From: Peptacetobacter sp900539645
GTDB lineage: Bacteria; Bacillota; Clostridia; Peptostreptococcales; Peptostreptococcaceae
NCBI RefSeq assembly: GCF_047807365.1
Contig: NZ_JBLOUI010000011.1
Location: 1-54,332 of the forward strand
Reading direction: 5' to 3'
Length of the DNA stretch: 54,332 nucleotides
Under the pieces are notes generated by a model, which saw nothing but the letters and a program-made list of their open reading frames with translations, was not told the DNA's origin and did not search any database. Both the position numbers and the translations under genes were made by a program. Shown here piece after piece: positions 54,009 through 54,332 of the stretch. Within the stretch, counting starts at the first letter, position 1. Every line of letters starts with the position of its first letter.

Positions 54009-54236
54009 ATGAAAAAAAATAATTGTATTAATTTAATTTTAAAATTTATTTTTCGATTTATACAACTTTATCTTATCTTTGCTGCTGCAAACGTAGTATT
54101 TGATAATAATTTCAACTTATTAAATTTATCCTCTATTTCTTTAGATGATTTAACTTTTGATATACTATTTTTCATTATTATAGTATTTATTGAGTTTAGA
54201 GATAGATTCTCTTTAAAAGATAAGACCAGCTATTAA
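54009..54236 (+). CDS. Small membrane protein, candidate immunity protein
   Basis: A 75-residue protein with two hydrophobic helices (about 8-30 and 45-62) separated by an acidic loop, and a charged tail. It starts 40 bp after the peptide precursor, with AAAAGGATAG as ribosome site, and so is probably co-transcribed. Two-helix membrane proteins next to bacteriocin genes commonly give self-immunity. I know no family for it. Confidence 0.5.
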   Translation: MKKNNCINLILKFIFRFIQLYLIFAAANVVFDNNFNLLNLSSISLDDLTFDILFFIIIVFIEFRDRFSLKDKTSY

Positions 54237-54249
54237 AAGTCAATAGCTG
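54227..54249. repeat. Perfect 8-7-8 inverted repeat after the candidate immunity gene
   Basis: Arms cagctatt and aatagctg around the stop codon of the small membrane protein. It lacks a T-tract, so it is a weak terminator candidate. Confidence 0.35.
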
Positions 54250-54332
54250 TAATAAAAAAATAATAATATTTTAAATTAAAAATAAAAATTTGCATCACAA
54301 AAAAGCCTAACGGCTAGTTAAAATTTAAAACT

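Noticed and set aside
1..54332. tRNA, rRNA or CRISPR array
   Set aside because: No cloverleaf, conserved rRNA segment or regularly spaced repeat was seen on either strand.

Overview
The window looks like chromosomal DNA of a low-GC, anaerobic, Gram-positive member of the Clostridia, most likely family Peptostreptococcaceae. Genes start with strong AGGAGG-type ribosome binding sites, often use TTG or GTG starts, and are separated by T-tailed hairpins. The gene set fits a fermentative anaerobe: hybrid cluster protein, FucO-type alcohol dehydrogenase, F-type ATP synthase with a sodium-type c subunit, cobalamin loop assembly and nucleoside catabolism. The block pth-mfd-prsA-flippase-mazG-hup-rqcP is the one that, in spore formers, carries spoVT, yabP and yabQ. 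None of those is present here, which points to a non-sporulating lineage such as Peptostreptococcus (inference).

Layout. 1-105: 5' end of a probable group IIC intron, placed directly behind a terminator. 0.15-2.7 kb: a 5'-nucleotidase-like phosphoesterase and a CobW-type GTPase whose promoter carries two palindromes. 2.9-4.1 kb: a LytTR regulator with its DUF3021-type membrane partner. 4.2-6.7 kb: fucO, a TetR regulator and an HTH-desulfoferrodoxin fusion protein. 6.8-10.0 kb: a nitrosative-stress unit (ferredoxin-like protein, Crp/Fnr regulator, hcp) linked by two identical 18-bp operators. 10.1-13.4 kb: cobT-cobU-cobS, an unusual long structured hairpin, then a probable cobC. 13.5-16.7 kb: a 41-residue protein, a CtpA protease, 5-formyl-THF cyclo-ligase, a CBS protein and acpS. 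17.0-22.1 kb: nucleoside catabolic operon udp-nupC-deoB-deoC, divergent from its likely GntR/UTRA regulator. 22.2-24.9 kb: a FUSC-like membrane protein and a POT peptide transporter. 25.2-32.0 kb: atpIBEFHAGDC. 32.5-43.5 kb: housekeeping genes (dCMP deaminase, rpiB, tsaC/ywlC, ZIP transporter, prfA-prmC-yqhQ, rpmE, rho, a 35-residue membrane protein, galU, ppx, rqcP, hup), with a dense DnaA-box cluster between galU and ppx. 43.7-53.1 kb: mazG, flippase, prsA, mfd, pth and an A24 peptidase-like protein. 53.4-54.3 kb: a secreted, cationic, two-cysteine peptide precursor followed by a small membrane protein, which together look like a bacteriocin/immunity pair.

How the genes work together. Nucleosides enter through NupC, are split by Udp, and the sugar phosphates are isomerised by DeoB and cleaved by DeoC. 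The ATP synthase has the ligand set of sodium-coupled enzymes and an epsilon subunit lacking the C-terminal inhibitory helices. RF1 and its methylase PrmC are adjacent. The strongest candidates for undescribed biology are the bacteriocin-like pair at the right end, the GC-rich structured element at 10.8 kb, the DnaA-box cluster at 41.7-41.9 kb and the HTH-desulfoferrodoxin fusion. No tRNA, rRNA or CRISPR array was seen.
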